This document shows positions 52,772 to 63,319 of a DNA stretch of 64,000 bases, piece after piece (position 1 is the first letter of the stretch; each line of letters opens with the position of its first letter). Source of the DNA: Fistulifera solaris (taxonomy: Eukaryota > Bacillariophyta > Bacillariophyceae > Naviculales > Stauroneidaceae); the NCBI GenBank assembly GCA_030295235.1, contig AP026140.1, forward strand, positions 806,001-870,000. Direction: 5' to 3'. A model generated the notes under the pieces. The model ran no database searches. It saw nothing but the letters and a program-made list of their open reading frames with translations, and had not been told where the DNA came from. The position numbers were made by a program, and so were the translations under genes.

Positions 52772-53998
52772 TCATTGCATTTGTTGACAATACTGGATTG
52801 CCCTCGAGCATTTATGTAACGTCGTGACGAGTGCGGAAAGCTCCACACGTTTCACCTGTTCCGGGTCGAGCCCTCGGCCGGTGGGTCCCACTAAAATCTG
52901 CAGAGCCGTCGTGAGACCCAGAATCGATATTTTGCCGTGTAAACGACACTTGTTACATTGCACACAATTCGTAATGCGCAGCAGTTCTCTACTTCGCATC
53001 CGAGCTTCCCAGAGATTCTGACTCGAAGCACCATCTTGAGTAGCATGATCCTGTAGTCTCTTGGCTGCCAGAGATACCGAGGCGTCGTTCAGTAAAGGAG
53101 AATTGAAAATATCTCTCAGATCTTCACTAGCATCGGACTCAATATTTCCGTTGCTACAATCGCTCAGCAATCGCGCTTTGGCCCGGGACACCGCCGTGAG
53201 CAGCAACATGAAGCAAAAATACAAGTTCTCTATAGCTCGCGGCGTCTCCCCATTCGCACCGAGTCGTCGCGTAAATTCTTTTTTCAAATCCAGCTGAATG
53301 ACCTCGCCTTCGTCCATCTTTTCCTGGACACCCCGCAGTACTTGAGCCGAAATCATGGAATGAAGGCCCGAGACGGCCTTATTGAAATCCGCTTTCCAAT
53401 GCTCATCATCGTAATCATAGCCATCAAAACAAATGCGATTGTGTATAAACTTCCAAATTTCGGAGCCATCATATTCGGTGTACCCTTCGGGAAATGCTTC
53501 CAAATCGTAATAGTCATCGGAGGGCATATCCCAACGAGTCCATCCGTCTAAATCAAACGCATGCTCCTGACGATCAACCTCTCGTATGCGTGAAGAGACC
53601 TACAAAGAGAAAAAGAAAAGTGAACGAGTGGATGTTGCAAAACACGGATACCCCCCTGTTTCGCGTACCTCTTCTTCCTCGGCGGGATAAATTTCACAAC
53701 TTTCGGTATAACATTCGAACAGTTCTTGCGGCATGTACTCGCAACTGGCTAGAATATCCACGCTAAAGAAACGAAACGAAGGTTTCTCTCGAAGACTTTC
53801 GAGTTTATGAAATAATTCCTCATTGGACGCATCGATTGCTTGCATTCCGGGCATTAAATACTCATTCGAAGATACCTTGGCGGACCATTTTTGCGTGGCC
53901 CTCGAGGAACACTTTGGTACTACAAATCCCCGTCCTACATCGAGAATCGTGAGCAACAGAAAAGCACCATTCGCGCTCAACAATGTTGTGTGAACCAT
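52772..53998 (-). CDS. ERO1: ERO1 endoplasmic oxidoreductin (one intron)
   Basis: Exons 53998-53669 and 53599-52772 with a 69-base GT-AG intron; 385 residues. ERO1 is an FAD enzyme that reoxidises protein disulfide isomerase in the ER using oxygen. Visible: a signal peptide (ANGAFLLLTILDVG), the outer shuttle pair CYTESC (CxxxxC), GWTRWDMPSDDYYDLEAF, TEYDGSEIWKFIHNRICF, FNKAVSGLHSMISAQ for FAD contact, and the active-site CVQCNKCRLHGK. It is shorter than animal ERO1 (about 465) and lacks long inserts. Frame intact. With derlin this window holds two ER quality-control genes. Confidence 0.92.
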
Positions 53999-54558
53999 GA
54001 TGTTGAGTACTTTGACGCGATGAGAGTAGCAAATTGTTGTGTATTAAAGAGCGAACGAAGTTTTTCAACGATTTAATGACCGCGATGAATGTAACGACGA
54101 AAGAAGCTTTTAGAAAAGTGGATGATGTATTCGCAACAATAATTACAGCTCAATCGACTTGCAACGCAACAACCAGAAGCGACGAGATGTCGTCGTCCGA
54201 TCTTTCGGAAAAAGATGGACCAAGAGATCGGCGAACATACGACGAACATTCCATGGAGTATCCTAGCGGTACCTCTTTCAATACAAAATGAAAGTGTTCG
54301 TTCGATCTATAATATTATTCTGTAGAAAACGTTTTCAACTCTTTTTGAAAATCGTAGTGGTTTTAGTTCTCAGAACAAAAAGGTACTACGATTACAATAT
54401 TCAGTACCGCTGTGAAAGTGAACAGCCCCACCGGCGTACGTCAAGAGCCAACAAAACGAAAAAAGCCGTGTGTCGCAACCGATTGCATGTTGGAGGCGAA
54501 TTAATACGACCGATCAACTCTTCCTTCATTTAAACCTGACTAGACACACAATAAAAGA
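53999..54558. other. Intergenic, divergent promoter region
   Basis: 560 bases between divergent ERO1 and gamma-CA-like genes. Short frames occur but none is convincing. Confidence 0.45.
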
Positions 54559-55620
54559 ATGAGCTCCTACGTCGCAAGGGCATCGTTAGGGCTAGCGAGC
54601 GCGATGCGAAAAGTCGGGTACGTGTTGTCATTTGGTCAATGTTTTACGAGCTCCAAATTTCCCTTTGTCTAATTGACCTTTGCTTCACAATTTTGATCAT
54701 TTTCATTCTTTCATTCTGATTAATGAATCATCATCTCTTGTCATCAACGGTGGTTCGTTATTTGTATTATATTTTACAGATCGGCACTCGACGGTGCCGG
54801 AAAAGGCATCGAGATTACCAAATACACGGAAAAACTCGTCCCTTCGACGCGGTTTGTGGCCGTCGATGGGATTGGCCCGACTGTTTCGGCGGAATGTTTT
54901 GTTGCGCCATCCGCTTCGGTCATCGGGAATGTCAGTATTGGGAAAGGATCCAGGTACGCGAGAATAAATAATAAAATGCAGTATTGATACGAGCTCTTTC
55001 CCCTCACCTTGCAAATTGTGGTTGCAGTATTTGGTACGGAGCGACGATACGCGGTGATGTAAATGAAGTGACCATTGGTGATCGTACTAGTATCGGTGAC
55101 CGATCGGTCGTCCATGTTGCGAAAATTCAAGGTGACTTTCCCACTCACATTGGCAGTGGAGTCACCATCGGACCGGGAGCTTTGGTGCATGCGGCGACAC
55201 TGAAAGATGGCTGTGTCATCGGCGAAGCAGCACAAGTGATGGATGGTGCTGTTGTGGAAGAAAAAAGCCTACGTAGCCCCCGCTTCGGTGGTGACACCGG
55301 GAACCAAGATCCCCGCGGGTGAACTTTGGGCGGGTGCTCCGGCCAAGAAGGTACGAGCGTTAACGGAAGCCGAACTCAGCAGTGCTGCGGAAGCGGTCTT
55401 ACAGACTGCTATCTTGGCACAAGAACATGCGATTGAGAATGCCAAGGACTATAAGCAGATTCTGGAAGAAGCAGAGTTAGCTGATATTGCCGAGCATTTG
55501 GACGAATCTTCACCTCGTAAACCCATCAAAGACATCAACGACGTACTCGGACAAGGTCCACCCGGTCGTATCTTCCGTTCTACTTTGACACACCCTTACG
55601 AAGCGGGCAAGAAAAATTAA
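54559..55620 (+). CDS. Gamma-carbonic-anhydrase-like protein (two introns, one frameshift)
   Basis: Exons 54559-54617, 54780-54953 and 55028-55620 (introns 162 and 74 bases); 274 residues if one extra A in the run 55261-55266 is ignored. The hexapeptide left-handed helix is clear: IWYGATIRGDVNEVTIGD, SVVHVAKIQ, HIGSGVTIGPGALVHAA and PAGELWAGAPAKKVR. Of the three zinc-binding histidines of gamma-CA, those in VVHVA and LVHAA are kept, but the middle one (GHS in plants) is Pro (IGPG). It resembles the CA-like subunits of mitochondrial complex I. The N-terminus SSYVARASLGLASAMRKVG fits a mitochondrial leader. Confidence 0.85.
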
Positions 55621-55938
55621 CATCACTTTGTAAAGATATAGTATGAAAGCATTTCAAATTTTTTTGAGCATCAGTCGATTCATTTCAAAATGAGATCTCA
55701 TGATCAGCCCGGACTTGACCAAACCACCATTCAACAAGCACCTTTCTCTCAACTATGGTAAGATTGCGACACACGCCACCAATGAATGTCAAGTATCGCG
55801 TGAATAATTGGTCAGTAACATTATTATGATTAGAGATCCGAAAGGAGATCTATCCTAAATCAGTCTATGCCTTTGACCGGCAATGTCTTTTTGTAATGAA
55901 AAAAGCAACAATCGACTTGTCGATAAAGGATGGCGCGT
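55621..55938. other. Intergenic
   Basis: Between two convergent genes; nothing recognised. Confidence 0.5.
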
Positions 55939-56405
55939 CTATTTGCGCAAGCCGAACTGATCTTTGTATTCCTCTCGCGCCGCTTTGAGCAATTCTGGAT
56001 CGACACGACCACTCTGCGGATCCGTTCCCAAGGGACGACGAAACAAAAGAATGTGGGGTTCCGGACTAAGAGAAAATCGAGAGGTTAGCTGGAGAATGTC
56101 CTTTTGTGCAAAAAAGATCACTGCGGAGACGTACCGATGAATCGCGTAATGTTGCCATCCACGACTTTGTTGCACGCCAATGCTTCTCCATTCCGATTCC
56201 GTCAGTAAGCGGCTTTTCGGCAATGTCTTGGCCAGCTCCTTGGGAAGAATCACATGCCTTCACGAAAAAACGCAAATGAAATTGTCAGCAATGCGATTCA
56301 GAAGAGACGACTTTTTGAAATATACGAAAAAAAATTTTCTTACCGATATTCGTTGACTTCGTCAGCATACTTTTCACTATATTCAATACGAGATGCGCTG
56401 CTCAT
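55939..56405 (-). CDS. CKS1: CKS1 cyclin-dependent kinase regulatory subunit (three exons)
   Basis: Exons 56405-56344, 56257-56135 and 56065-55939; GT-AG introns of 86 and 69 bases; 102 residues. The product reads through the splice sites as [20 protein letters not shown], then [35 protein letters not shown]. The RHVILP and [13 protein letters not shown] signatures of CKS proteins each span an intron, which confirms both. CKS binds CDK and phosphorylated substrates during the cell cycle. A tail of about 25 residues (acidic, Lys) follows the fold. Frame intact. Confidence 0.95.
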
Positions 56406-57287
56406 TCTAATGTTTGAATTGTTTGGACTACAACAGAGTTCTTGGGTCTCGAATGGATTGTCTCCACTTGATTTTTTTTCCTTATTCGTTGTTTGGGTGG
56501 GTCTCCAACGAGCGCCAAAACGCTCTTTTCAAACAGAAACACAAAAAGGTTTCGTGTTGACGAATCCGGGACGAGGTTTGCGCGCAACTCAACGACAATC
56601 CATAAGAAGACGTTTTACTTTATGTAAGTAGTCTGTTTCTTTTGTTTGGTCATTAAGTACAAAATGTCTAAATAGTTTTACTAAATGGCTTATTTTACAC
56701 CCACTGTACGCACCCACTGTACGTAGTAGATCGATCGACAATTTTAGTACCGTTTTGTGATTAGTCGTGAGGGTCGTGAGTCGTGAGTTATGAGTTATGA
56801 CTAAGGTTTTAAGTTATGTTCAAGTTACAGTACCAGTACAAGTTACAAAAAAAAAATACAAGTTACAGTACAAGTCGCCGAAGCGTTTCACGGAGCAGCG
56901 CAAGGCCTTTATCTTCAAGTGGACGTTTCCGATGAAAAAGAATGACCCCAGCTACACTACGAAAAATGGTACAGAACGTTCACTCCTCCTACTTCTTATT
57001 CAACAGTCACTTTGTGTTACGTTCTATGTATCTATTTATTTCTTTGTTTTTCGTAAGCGGCATTGATTGTTCGATATCTCTTGTTTCGCGGTTTGGCCTT
57101 TCGGTGTCTTGCTTCGGAGCATCTGGCGGTGACCTGAAAACACTGCTGGAAGCTGGAAGGACGCGTTGCCCTTTCATTCTTCCCGCCCCCATTTTCCTTC
57201 GGTTGCATGGATTAGCAGTTTTCCAGAGATACCTTGCTTTTAAATCACCATACGGCATTCTCTTTCGAACGTTGCGGTGGTGAAAGG
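56406..57287. other. Long intergenic with low-complexity repeats
   Basis: 882 bases between divergent genes. Contains CACCCACTGTACG twice (56698-56724) and the GTGAG/GTTAC repeats listed separately. No gene seen. Confidence 0.5.
56755..56880. repeat. Low-complexity tandem repeats
   Basis: Short units GTCGTGAG, GAGTTATGA and CAAGTTACAGTAC recur in tandem with an A10 run between copies. Not protein-coding. Confidence 0.75.
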
Positions 57288-58445
57288 ATGAAGACGACAC
57301 TCCTAGTCTTGATGGATTGGGCCCAAGAGGATTTACTGCGACCGGTGTTGATTTTGCTGTGTGCCATGCTGCTGTTCAATCTTCCCACTTTACTTTACAA
57401 AGCCCGTCTTTTCATACGGGCCATCTTGTATTTTATCGGCTGCTGGGATAAGTCGTGGAGTAAGCCGCAAGATCCTGGCTCCATTTTCGGGCCTCATTTA
57501 AGTCAAGGCCTTCCTGTCGAACGAAGAACGATTTACTTTGTTCGTCACGGAGAATCGACTTGGAATGATACTTTCAATAAAGGCAAACATCGTTCGACAG
57601 TGGCTTTTATTCTTGGATTTATTCCGGGTGTAATAAAGGCTCTTTTGCATGAGCTCTATCTGCTGTTGAGCGGCAAATTAGACAGGTAAGCGCTGTCATT
57701 GTAAGCTTTTTAAGGCTTGGCCCGTACTATTCTTCCTCATATTCACAATTTCATGTAATTCAGTTGGTTCTACGACGCTCCTCTGTCGCCACTTGGATTG
57801 TCACAAGTTGATGAACTCCGATCCTTTCTGTTGGATACCAAGAACTTAACCGGCACCGATGCCGAGCATCTCCAAATTCTGCGCGCCGATCCTGGTGCTC
57901 CACGGTCCACCCTTCTTTGCTCCAATTTGCGTCGTTCCATTTCCACATTGGTCGGAGGATTCTCCGAACGATTGACCCGTCGACCCGAAGACAAGATATT
58001 GGTGGTGACTGCTTTACAAGAAATCAGTCGCAATCCCGATACCTTGTCGATTACCCCGCCGCATTCACCCGTACACGCGTCCTGGATGGAGAAGAGGAGT
58101 TCCGTATGTGATTACTCCCGGTTGCTTGGCAGTCAAGTGGATGTGAGTTTGCATGTGGGAGACAAGCCCATCAATACGAACGGCTTGAAGCGGATGCTCG
58201 ACTTTTGTGAATTTGTGTTTTCTCCCTCCGTGAAAGATGAATACATCATTGTGGGAGGACATTCCATCTGGTTCCGTTCCTTTTTCAATATGTTTTTACC
58301 GTTCAGTGTTCATCATGTCGCCAAGAACAAGAAGATTGTGAATGGTGGAATTGTGACGTTTGATCTGTTGAAAGCTGAGACGAAACGCGGACCCAAATAT
58401 ATGGTCGATCCGAAAACGATCAAAGTCATTTACGGAGGATTCTAA
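57288..58445 (+). CDS. Membrane-anchored histidine phosphatase superfamily protein (one intron)
   Basis: Exons 57288-57685 and 57764-58445 with a 78-base GT-AG intron; 359 residues. Two hydrophobic segments near residues 12-45 (LLVLMDWAQ, VLILLCAMLLFNLPTLLY) anchor it. The phosphatase domain has the RHG motif TIYFVRHGESTWND, DAPLSPLGLSQVDEL, SNLRRSISTLVGGFS and the second catalytic His in IVGGHSIWFRSFF. Family members are phosphoglycerate mutases or phosphatases; the catalytic His, Arg and second His are kept. The substrate is unknown. Frame intact. Confidence 0.85.
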
Positions 58446-58608
58446 GGGAAGACATTTCTCCATGTGTGCGTGTCCTAACTTGTGGAAACTAGGGGACTCG
58501 AGTATTCTCGAAAAGATGATGATAGAAGGGAAATATGCATATAAAGTTGCTTTTCTACTATTACTGCTTTATTGCCAATGCCAAGCCAATAGCAGCTCGC
58601 TACTCTAT

Positions 58609-59109
58609 TTATCGCGATTTCCACTGCTCTGCTTTATTTTGGCTGTCGGCTTCGTTCAACCAGTGCCCACCGTGAGCATCACTCAACCCACCATGATCGT
58701 TGCGAATCGTTCGTTCTAATGTTTGTCTTCGAAACAATCGATTCCGTTCTTTCCCTAGTTCAATTTCTTTCATTCGCTTCTGTTCATAATTTTCGGGCGG
58801 TGGTTCGGCTCCGAGTTGAAAAATGGGATGCAATTTGTGCACTTCATTTTTGCCCGTCACGGTCGCCATGAAGAAGGAACCACTCGTGATGCCTAGCAAG
58901 ACCGACAAAAATAAAGTATTCCGATTGAGGGGCACGGACCACCAGTGACGTTGATGACCGAATCGCGCGACACTGTGTCCCATGACGCCGAGCAACGCCC
59001 CCATTCCCATCCCCTTGAAGGCATTCGTCCAAATATCGCGTCGGACATCGGCGACCGTCCGAATATCGTCGTTGGACATGGTCGGGGGAGGAGTGAAAGC
59101 GCGGGACAT
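58609..59109 (-). CDS. Small two-helix membrane protein
   Basis: 166 residues from ATG 59109; Met at 59079 is an alternative. Two hydrophobic segments (MGMGALLGVMGHSVARFG; TLFLSVLLGITSGSFFMAT) are followed by a charged helical tail rich in K, E and R. No family recognised; size and layout fit a mitochondrial or ER accessory protein. Confidence 0.6.
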   Translation of the reverse strand: MSRAFTPPPTMSNDDIRTVADVRRDIWTNAFKGMGMGALLGVMGHSVARFGHQRHWWSVPLNRNTLFLSVLLGITSGSFFMATVTGKNEVHKLHPIFQLGAEPPPENYEQKRMKEIELGKERNRLFRRQTLERTIRNDHGGLSDAHGGHWLNEADSQNKAEQWKSR

Positions 59110-59487
59110 GCTTTTGTATTGTTGTTACTAATGAATAGAATGCTGAATGAGGGTAGAACGATTGCTTTTGTATCTCGTTCTTGCTTACTTTTCGTAATGC
59201 GTATCCTGTTGCGCAGAAAGAGAGAACCGTTTCTCCAAAATGGCGCGCCGCGCTGACACTGCTTTTCTTTCCTAGTCGTAACGGTATTCTTACCTAGAGA
59301 CTTGGTCGACAGATCTTTGTACTCTCTTCAGCACACAAAATGGCGCGACCCGGAGAAGAGGAAAGAAAATGCGAAGCCGCCGGCGCCCTTTTCATTTCCG
59401 AGATCTTGACGACCATGACACAATCAAAACATCCTCAGTGTCTATAATTAGACAAAGTGATCTTCTATTACCTTAATAAACTACCAG
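59110..59487. other. Intergenic, divergent promoter region
   Basis: 378 bases between divergent genes. AT-rich, nothing recognised. Confidence 0.5.
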
Positions 59488-60654
59488 ATGAAGACTTTGC
59501 TGCGGAAATTGATCTTTCTATCCGTCGCAACCGCCGTACAGGCTTGGGTGATGACGAGTCGTCCTTTAACATCATCTCGTTTCCTGTCATCCGCACGGGA
59601 CGCCAAGACAGTGAATGAGGATGAAACGACGACACCCCAACTTGTCCAACGTACATTTTATCGTTTCAGTCCGGGTTCCGAAGTCGATGTACACAATTCC
59701 GTCGTTTTGGAAGATCGCTATATTCAATCGAAGGATCAGAAACATCGCACCCTTCTGTTGCGCGATGGGAATGTCGAAGACGGAGAAATCGGCGACGCCT
59801 TCTTTACGATTTCTCCGACCACCACATTCAGTACTTCTGAAATCGTCATGGCCTTGTATTTGGCTTCCAATCCGGCTCTCTGTACCGAAGATCTGTTGGA
59901 AGTGTCCAGTGAAACTGGATTGGCTTCGATTTTGGGCATTCTCGGAGCTGGATTTGTGTCCCGACGGGACGATCCGACATCGGCACCAGAAGAGGAGGAT
60001 GATATTTTGACCATTGCCACCAAACGCAACAAGTTAGTGCCAAAATCACTTGAAACAGTAACTTTGACCGCGGCGGAGGAACGTTATTTGCCCGTGTTGA
60101 TGAAGAACAGTCAACATGCCGGAATTCCCTCTTGCACAGTAGAACCGTTGGATTGGAAAGTGCGTCATGCGCGGGGTCGTCCTCCGAAAGAAGTCACGAC
60201 CATTGTCGCGGTTGATTTGGCGTTGACGTACCCCGAAGCGGTGGCCTTGGCGCGGACGTGTGCCTATCGGTTACGACCCTCGTGGGTGGGACGCGAGAAT
60301 GCCAAAACCATTCCACGATTCGTGCACGTGTGTCCGGCCGACCGGGAAGATGTTGCCTATTTGCAACGCGAATTGACCAACGGATACAAAATGACGGCGT
60401 ATACGTCGTATTTGAAATTGGAACAAATTATCTTTTGTCCACAAACCGTGTCTTCTTCTGTAGCAGACGAGGATGAGGATATGGAATTGGAAGTCCAAGA
60501 CATACGATCTTTAACATTTACCAGCTTGATTGCTCAACATCATCCCGATTATGTCGGCGGGGGCAGTGGCGAACTCTTTTTCCAGCCGACACGGGTGCTA
60601 CGGGATTCCGGGAAGCCGAGTCGTCGTGGTAAAATTAACAATGACTATAAATAG
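59488..60654 (+). CDS. Methyltransferase-like protein with plastid signal
   Basis: 388 residues, one exon. The leader ends AVQAWVMTSRPL, with W at the plastid cleavage position, a tolerated variant. Middle: ALCTEDLLEVSSETGLASILG resembles the SAM-binding loop of family-16 lysine methyltransferases, though the glycine-rich loop is degenerate (ETG), and EVTTIVAVDLALTYPEAVALA resembles their later strand. The C-terminus is acidic and then basic. Activity may be lost. Frame intact. Confidence 0.65.
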   Translation: MKTLLRKLIFLSVATAVQAWVMTSRPLTSSRFLSSARDAKTVNEDETTTPQLVQRTFYRFSPGSEVDVHNSVVLEDRYIQSKDQKHRTLLLRDGNVEDGEIGDAFFTISPTTTFSTSEIVMALYLASNPALCTEDLLEVSSETGLASILGILGAGFVSRRDDPTSAPEEEDDILTIATKRNKLVPKSLETVTLTAAEERYLPVLMKNSQHAGIPSCTVEPLDWKVRHARGRPPKEVTTIVAVDLALTYPEAVALARTCAYRLRPSWVGRENAKTIPRFVHVCPADREDVAYLQRELTNGYKMTAYTSYLKLEQIIFCPQTVSSSVADEDEDMELEVQDIRSLTFTSLIAQHHPDYVGGGSGELFFQPTRVLRDSGKPSRRGKINNDYK

Positions 60655-60667
60655 TTAATTAATATGC

Positions 60668-61485
60668 TCACAATCGAATTACAACCGTGCGATTCGCATT
60701 TGGAGACGACTTGGTTTGTGGTATCTGTTTCCCCAATAGTAACCGTTGATTCACCTGGTTCGAACGTGTCCACGTTTGTTCGACTTTCCGACCCGTCTTT
60801 TTCATCTTTTGCAATTGTTTCGCCGAGAGTTCGTCTTGACCATTGTTGATATGCAAACGAGAATACGACGAAGACGAAGATCCTCCGGCCAGAGGTAAGG
60901 GAGGACCTGATCGTCTGTGTGGTCGATCGTTCAAGACAACGAGTTGGATGTTGTGTTCTTTTGAATCGGCCTCTTGTTCTGTGCAACTTCATCCTTGGCC
61001 ACAAAGGTGATTAACTTTCCCTGTGGCGCCGTTTTCTTTTGTTTCTTTTCCTTGTTCTGTTGTTCCATTTCGGCATCCAACTGAGCAAAGAAATCATCAT
61101 CCAATTCATCTTCCTTTTTTGACTTGTTATTACTACGCTTGCGCTTTTGCCCTAGTAACGATTCGCGTGCCGTGGATCGTTCTAACGAACGCTGCTCTTG
61201 TATTTGTAATTTCGCATCACTGGCTTTGACTTCTTCCACGGCGTCGTCGTCATCATCGTCATCACCGACGGTCAATGCTGGTTTAACGACTGGTTCGGGA
61301 AGAGCGAGAGAAGGAGCATTGCCCTCTTCATCAAAAACGATTTTCTTGGCCTTTGACTCAATAACAATTCCGACACCGGTCGATTGCGATCGCAGGGCAT
61401 TCCGGGTTTGTTGCCGACGCGAACGTGGCGTCGACTCGCTTGGAGCTTTGGGTGATTTGGAAAGTGATCGGCGTGTTTGAACCAT
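60668..61485 (-). CDS. Charged, probably nuclear protein, one frameshift
   Basis: About 272 residues from ATG 61485 after restoring one base in the T run 60959-60962. Basic N-terminus (MVQTRRSLSKSPKAPSES), an acidic D-run near residue 77, KRKRSNNKSKK near 113, then DDDFFAQLDAEMEQQNKEKK. The part after the shift has NDRPHRRSGPPLPLAGG and a Ser run, then LSAKQLQKMKKTGRK. Clusters of K/R point to the nucleus or nucleolus, perhaps ribosome biogenesis. No family recognised. Its end is 13 bases from the end of the methyltransferase-like gene. Confidence 0.55.
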
Positions 61486-61975
61486 AGTGGAAATCTCAAA
61501 GCTATATTATTCGATGATTATTCTAGTATTTTGCTGCCATGTATCGTGCTCTACTTGTTGTTGGTTGTGTGTTATTGCTTTCTTTCTTTTTTTCGACTTG
61601 CAGTTTTTCTTGATCGTCCGCGTAATATTTCGTGGTTCTCTGCGGTCCTGTCGGACGACTGACGGAAGGATCGTCGGGAAAACGCTTATAGGGATTTAAG
61701 GTTAGATGATGTATTCCGAAATAGCTAAGGTTAGAGAGACTTTGAAGCAATAGCTGTCATTTGCTTGCAAAAGCAGTTGAGCTTACGAAACACACAAGAC
61801 CCCCACGTAGTCTCCGTGCGAGCTTCCCCTGAATACACTTGGAATGTTTGTGTTCAACACGTGGTTCGATGGAAGGAAGCCTGTAGAACAAGCGATTCTC
61901 GACAGGATAGCATGCAGCTGGACCAGCTGCACAATCATTCCTCCCAAGGTATATTATTCTTCGATTCACCCTTCC
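61486..61975. other. Intergenic
   Basis: 490 bases between two minus-strand genes; no supported gene or RNA. Confidence 0.5.
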
Positions 61976-62908
61976 TCATTCTTCTTTCTCTCCCGACAAC
62001 ATTCGACTGATTCCTTCCGCGCGTCCCGCCCACAAAAAGCCATTCAAATAGCCTATCAGAATACTAATACTGAGCATAAAACTCCCTACGGAAGTGGTTG
62101 AAGTGGTAGGTACCCAAAACAACAAGATCAATTGCACCAATAGTTGGTACAAACAGATGAATCGCAACTGCGACACTTGTAAAAAGGTCCGAATCCGTAT
62201 CAGCAGGACCGCGTGCAAGAACATGAAATAGTGTCCCAAAGCAGCATTCCATCGACTCGTCTTGCCTTCGGTAGATGATTCCAGTATGGCTTGTCCGCCA
62301 CGAATCGCCAAAAACAATTGGATGACTGCCGCATAAAAGATGGAATTGGCCGGAATCGACCATTTGACGGTCCCCGACCACAGAGAGTGAGGATACGTAT
62401 ACAACGTCCACGCACTCAAAAGACAGGCGGTCGTATAACAGGTCCACAATCGATAGTACATCACATCGTTCCACGAAACCCACGAAACGACGGTCAATGT
62501 CAAGAGCGATGTCCACAACAAGACTTGATGAAAGGTAACAATGGCGGCCGTCGGTCGAAATTGCAATACCATCCATAACACACCCACTAATTCATAAAAG
62601 ACGACAGCGTGTAAACCAAAGCCGTACTGGAGTGAATTTTCCTCGTCGTCCTCTTGGCACGTCGAAAAAAGACACTCACAAGGATTCGCATTCGTCTGGT
62701 TCAAAAACGACAAACCCATGGGCAACAATCCGTATTGAAAGGGATACCCAATGAGAAGGAGATGCAAGAACAAGGAGCGATTGGGTGTCAAACCGAGGTA
62801 TTGGGAAAGTTGAAGAAGAATCGTTCGCATCGTCGTCGATGTTGTGACGATTGTGGAATCATCGTCTTCGTCGTCGTCTTCTTCGTTGGGATATCGATTC
62901 CTGGTCAT
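61976..62908 (-). CDS. Multi-pass membrane protein of unknown function
   Basis: 310 residues, intact. An acidic cytosolic start (EEDDDEDDD) precedes about eight hydrophobic segments, among them SLFLHLLLIGYPFQYGLLP, HQVLLWTSLLTLTVVSW and LLVQLILLFWVP. A Cys-rich loop (NPCECLFSTC) lies between the first two. No transport motif is visible. Confidence 0.65.
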   Translation of the reverse strand: MTRNRYPNEEDDDEDDDSTIVTTSTTMRTILLQLSQYLGLTPNRSLFLHLLLIGYPFQYGLLPMGLSFLNQTNANPCECLFSTCQEDDEENSLQYGFGLHAVVFYELVGVLWMVLQFRPTAAIVTFHQVLLWTSLLTLTVVSWVSWNDVMYYRLWTCYTTACLLSAWTLYTYPHSLWSGTVKWSIPANSIFYAAVIQLFLAIRGGQAILESSTEGKTSRWNAALGHYFMFLHAVLLIRIRTFLQVSQLRFICLYQLLVQLILLFWVPTTSTTSVGSFMLSISILIGYLNGFLWAGRAEGISRMLSGEKEE

Positions 62909-63319
62909 GCTCGCTGTTGAGTTTAGCCTTTTTCCGTATTATGCTGTAACAAATTATTGAGTCTTTTGCAATGACCGTTCGGTTGAATGAATCGAATACA
63001 CTATTCTATATCTTGGCTCTCATGGTGTCTCCTTCGCATTTTCCTACCTTCACTTTTTCGTTCATGTTTTTATAGGCCGTCAAAGATAATGGCATAGCGC
63101 ACCGGTACTGTTCATGTAAGCGTTAGTGTGACAAAAACAGCTCACCTTACTATAAGTTACAATGTACTGTTCTGCAGAAACGGATAGTCGTACGGACGGG
63201 ATGGCGATCCGCTCATTTTTTCACGTTTATTTATTTGCTTTTCTGTTTTATATTATGATCCAAGAACTCGCAATCAAAATCTACATCCATACTTCTATCC
63301 TACTTTCCAACAATCACAA
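62909..63319. other. Intergenic, divergent promoter region
   Basis: 411 bases between divergent genes; nothing specific recognised. Confidence 0.5.

Noticed and set aside
54034-54291. 85-residue frame upstream of the gamma-CA-like gene
   Set aside because: Low-quality composition with no hydrophobic core; overlaps the promoter region of two genes.
57007-57300. 97-residue minus-strand frame
   Set aside because: Covers the 5' end of the histidine phosphatase gene on the wrong strand.
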